Of a stretch of 64,000 bases of DNA, positions 61,985 through 64,000 are shown one piece after another. A program made the translations under genes and the position numbers. The DNA comes from Prinia subflava (lineage: Eukaryota > Chordata > Aves > Passeriformes > Cisticolidae). Within the stretch, counting starts at the first letter, position 1, and each line of letters opens with the position of its first letter. The DNA lies in assembly GCF_021018805.1 (NCBI RefSeq), contig NC_086247.1, forward strand, positions 119,199,094-119,263,093, read 5' to 3'. The notes beneath the pieces were generated by a model that had not been told where the DNA came from, made no database searches, and saw only the letters and a program-made list of their open reading frames with translations.

Positions 61985-63540
61985 GTCACTAGGGGTCAAC
62001 ACCAGGAAGGTCAAAGGCCAGCTACGGCTGAATGAGCCAGCTGGGCAAAGGGAAACAAGAAGGGCTCCTGCAAGCAATGCCAGCAGCAAAAGGAAGTTTG
62101 GGGAAAATGTAGGCTCAGAGATTATTGAAGCATAACCACAACATGGAAAAACTTGCTTCCAGACCCCTGCATGGACAACTACAGTTTTAGAAAGTTTGGG
62201 CAGTTGACAGTTTCTAAGTAACTGGTTAGGGACACATCAGCAAAATTCAATGCATTTATTCAAACACCTGGGACTGGAGGGGATTTATCCAGGGGTGCCA
62301 AAAGAGTTGGTTGATGTGATTGTGTGGCCATTATGTGTGAGAAAATGCACACGATCAGAGTAAGTCCCTAGAGCTGGAAAAAGACTGATATGTCTATTTT
62401 AAGAAAAGCAAGAGGGGGGACCAAGTGAACAACAGGTCGGTCAGTCTCATCTCAGTCCTTGTACAGGTAGGAAACATATTCCTGGGAGTTTACTTCAGAT
62501 ACATAAAGGACAAGAAGGCAATCAAAAAGACTCAACACAGGCAGACCATGCTTCATCGAGCTGACTGCTTTCTGTAACAAAAATAACCTGCTCTGGGGAT
62601 GAGGAGAGAGAGGTGGATACATATATCTCAGCTTATTACATTTTTTGACATTGTGACTCTCCCATACTCACTTGAGACTGAGAAAGTAAGGGCTAGAAGA
62701 ACAGATTCCTGGGCCTGGTGAAAACCGGTTGCTTGGGCTGACAGTCCTGAAGGGACTCTACCACTGCTCTGGTAATCAGCAAAGTACTGCAATATCAGTA
62801 GCAGCCTGATACTGTTCAGTATCTTCATCACCTACTTGAGTGATAAAACAGACCCCTCAGCAACTTTGTGGACAATCGTAAATTACTTCTTAGCACAATC
62901 CCTCCCTAAGAGATTCAGCTGAGAACCCAATGAGGTCCCAATAGTCCTTAAACTGAGGACTGGGACAACAGAAACTTCATCATGTTCAACTACAAGTGTG
63001 AAGTTTGGTTTCTGAGCAGACTAAATCCATACATCACTGAAGCCTGGAAATTGACTGCTTGTGTAGGAGCCCTGCTGAAGTGACCTGGAGGTCAGGGTGC
63101 ACTCCAAATAAATAGGAACCAACAGTGTGCCTTCTTCACAAATAATACAAACACCACACAGAAGGCATGTGACCCACAAGGAAAGGTTAAGGGAGCTGGG
63201 CTTTGTTAGTGTGGCAAAGGGAAGGTCAAGAGGCAATCTAACAGCAGCCTGCAATGGTTTAAAGAGCTTCTGGAGTGCTGACAGACCCAAATTCACTTTG
63301 GTAGTTGCAGGAATACAACAAGTGGTAAACATCACAAACTACAGCTTGGATGCTTCAGATTTGACAAACGTGATTAACAAAATTCCAGGCAGCAGTGGAA
63401 CAGGCTGGGATGGTGCATTGATTCTTGGAGGTTTTCTGGACTAAGCTGGACAAAGACCAGGTTCATCAGAGGTAGTGCTGGAAATGGTTTTGATTCAAGA
63501 CTTCCAAAGGACGCTTACATCCAACTTTTTTATGATTTAA
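61985..63540 (+). mobile_element. Old CR1 retrotransposon fragment with decayed reverse transcriptase
   Basis: This is a long, diverged CR1 copy on the plus strand. The left part (AGGAAGGTCAAAGGCCAGCT, CAGCAGCAAAAGGAAGTTTGG) matches the region before the reverse transcriptase. CCAAGTGAACAACAGGTCGGTCAGTCTCA (62421 onward) matches the polymerase region. The stretch around 62975 (CTTCATCATGTTCAACTACAAGTG) and GAAAGGTTAAGGGAGCTGGGCTT (63181) match later parts, and the end near 63500 matches the 3' tail. Many stops and frameshifts break the frame, so it is dead. The open frames at 63021-63335 and 63127-63444 are remnants or shadows. It is antisense to CHN2. Confidence 0.88.
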
Positions 63541-63592
63541 TGAAAAAAAATTATTTCCCAGCTCACTCACAGAACAGCCCTTCTGCCAGACC

Positions 63593-63690
63593 ATAGAATT
63601 ATAGAATTATTAAGATTAGAAAAACCCACCAAGATCAAGTCCAGCTTGAGATGCCTCTTCCCACAAAAGTACATCGGGTAGGGTTAAACA
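63593..63690 (-). mobile_element. CR1 retrotransposon, 3' tail (second subfamily)
   Basis: CATAGAATTATAGAATTATTAAGATTAGAAAA followed by CCAAGATCAAGTCCAGC on the plus strand is the reverse complement of a CR1 3' end. It is of the subfamily with AATCATTAAGGTTGGAAAAGAC-type sequence, different from the copies at 3557 and 47838. The inner boundary is uncertain, since similarity fades after about 63650. It lies about 50 bp from the end of the older plus-strand CR1. Confidence 0.75.
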
Positions 63691-64000
63691 CAGACATGTT
63701 TTCCAGGCTGCATAAATTAACCAAGCTTGTTTTGGATGGAACAAGGTCAGGAAACATCTTTAATAAGCATATCTGTGGGAAGATCTGAGAAAATAGTTAC
63801 TTGTAGCGCTACAGCCATGATAAGAAATTGAGGATGGGCTGGAAAAAAAGCTGCAGCATGTTTCAGAGTTGGCAACAGCTGCTGTGTAAGTAGCTGTACA
63901 CTTCTTAACTTCTGCCAGGATTGCTCTCTATACACCAGGAACTCCACATGTTCCTCACCTCCCCACAGTGGCTCTACAAACAGCTGCAAGAAGTTTCATG

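Larger units (their letters stand above)
43005..64000 (-). other. CHN2: CHN2 intron 1 (partial)
   Basis: This is the region upstream of exon 2, in phase 1. The first exon, encoding the short Ser-rich start of beta2-chimaerin, was not found, and no CpG island that would mark its promoter is present, so the intron runs past the right edge. A very long first intron is usual for this gene in mammals. The region carries three CR1 fragments, a degraded LTR, an AATC/AGTC microsatellite (45583-45619), a poly-C/poly-A tract (60604-60632) and a 22-bp local duplication (61061-61181). The remainder is unique AT-rich sequence. Confidence 0.75.

Noticed and set aside
43005..64000. CHN2 first exon (Ser-rich N-terminus) and its promoter
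   Set aside because: I searched the minus strand for the expected peptide and a donor in phase 1, and for a CpG island, and found neither; it is probably outside the window.

Overview
This is vertebrate nuclear DNA, almost certainly from a bird. The bird call rests on fragments of the CR1 retrotransposon carrying the typical avian 3' end, and on a solo endogenous-retrovirus LTR of a family widespread in birds. The rest is AT-rich, CpG-poor intron sequence. I cannot resolve the species.

The only gene I can identify is CHN2 (beta-chimaerin, a Rac GTPase-activating protein), on the minus strand. Five internal coding exons are present with good splice sites. In transcript order they are 43004-42966 (39 nt), 35607-35552 (56 nt), 20097-20066 (32 nt), 16986-16873 (114 nt) and 15214-14929 (286 nt). 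Their reading phases join perfectly (1-1, 1-0, 0-2, 2-2, 2-0). Together they give 527 nt, about residues 17-192 of the SH2-containing beta2 isoform: the end of the N-terminal tail with the Tyr21 site, the whole SH2 domain, and the SH2-C1 linker. Exon 1 lies beyond the right edge. The C1 and RhoGAP exons lie beyond the left edge.

Layout. 1-14928 is the intron after the SH2/linker exon; it holds a 90-bp CR1 tail (about 3557) and an isolated CpG-rich block (about 11226-11555). 14929-20097 holds three exons that build the SH2 region, with short introns. 20098-35551 is a long intron with a GC-rich 12-bp minisatellite and adjoining CpG-rich block containing a CTCF-like motif (20772-21120), a complete solo LTR with 5-bp target duplications (28187-28783), a perfect hairpin (31043-31074), a small terminal-inverted-repeat element (about 31345-31452) and a MIR-like SINE (about 34541-34640). 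35608-42965 is a quiet intron with microsatellites. 43005-64000 is part of the intron after exon 1, with CR1 copies at 47838-48521 (minus), 61985-63540 (plus) and 63593-63690 (minus) and a degraded LTR near 58850-59058.

I see no new self-contained biological system. The points most worth checking are the two CpG-rich blocks inside CHN2 introns (possible internal promoters or insulator), two perfect intronic hairpins, and a few coding-like fragments that no recognised gene explains. Open reading frames of 60-220 codons elsewhere look like chance, or like shadows of the minisatellite and transposons.
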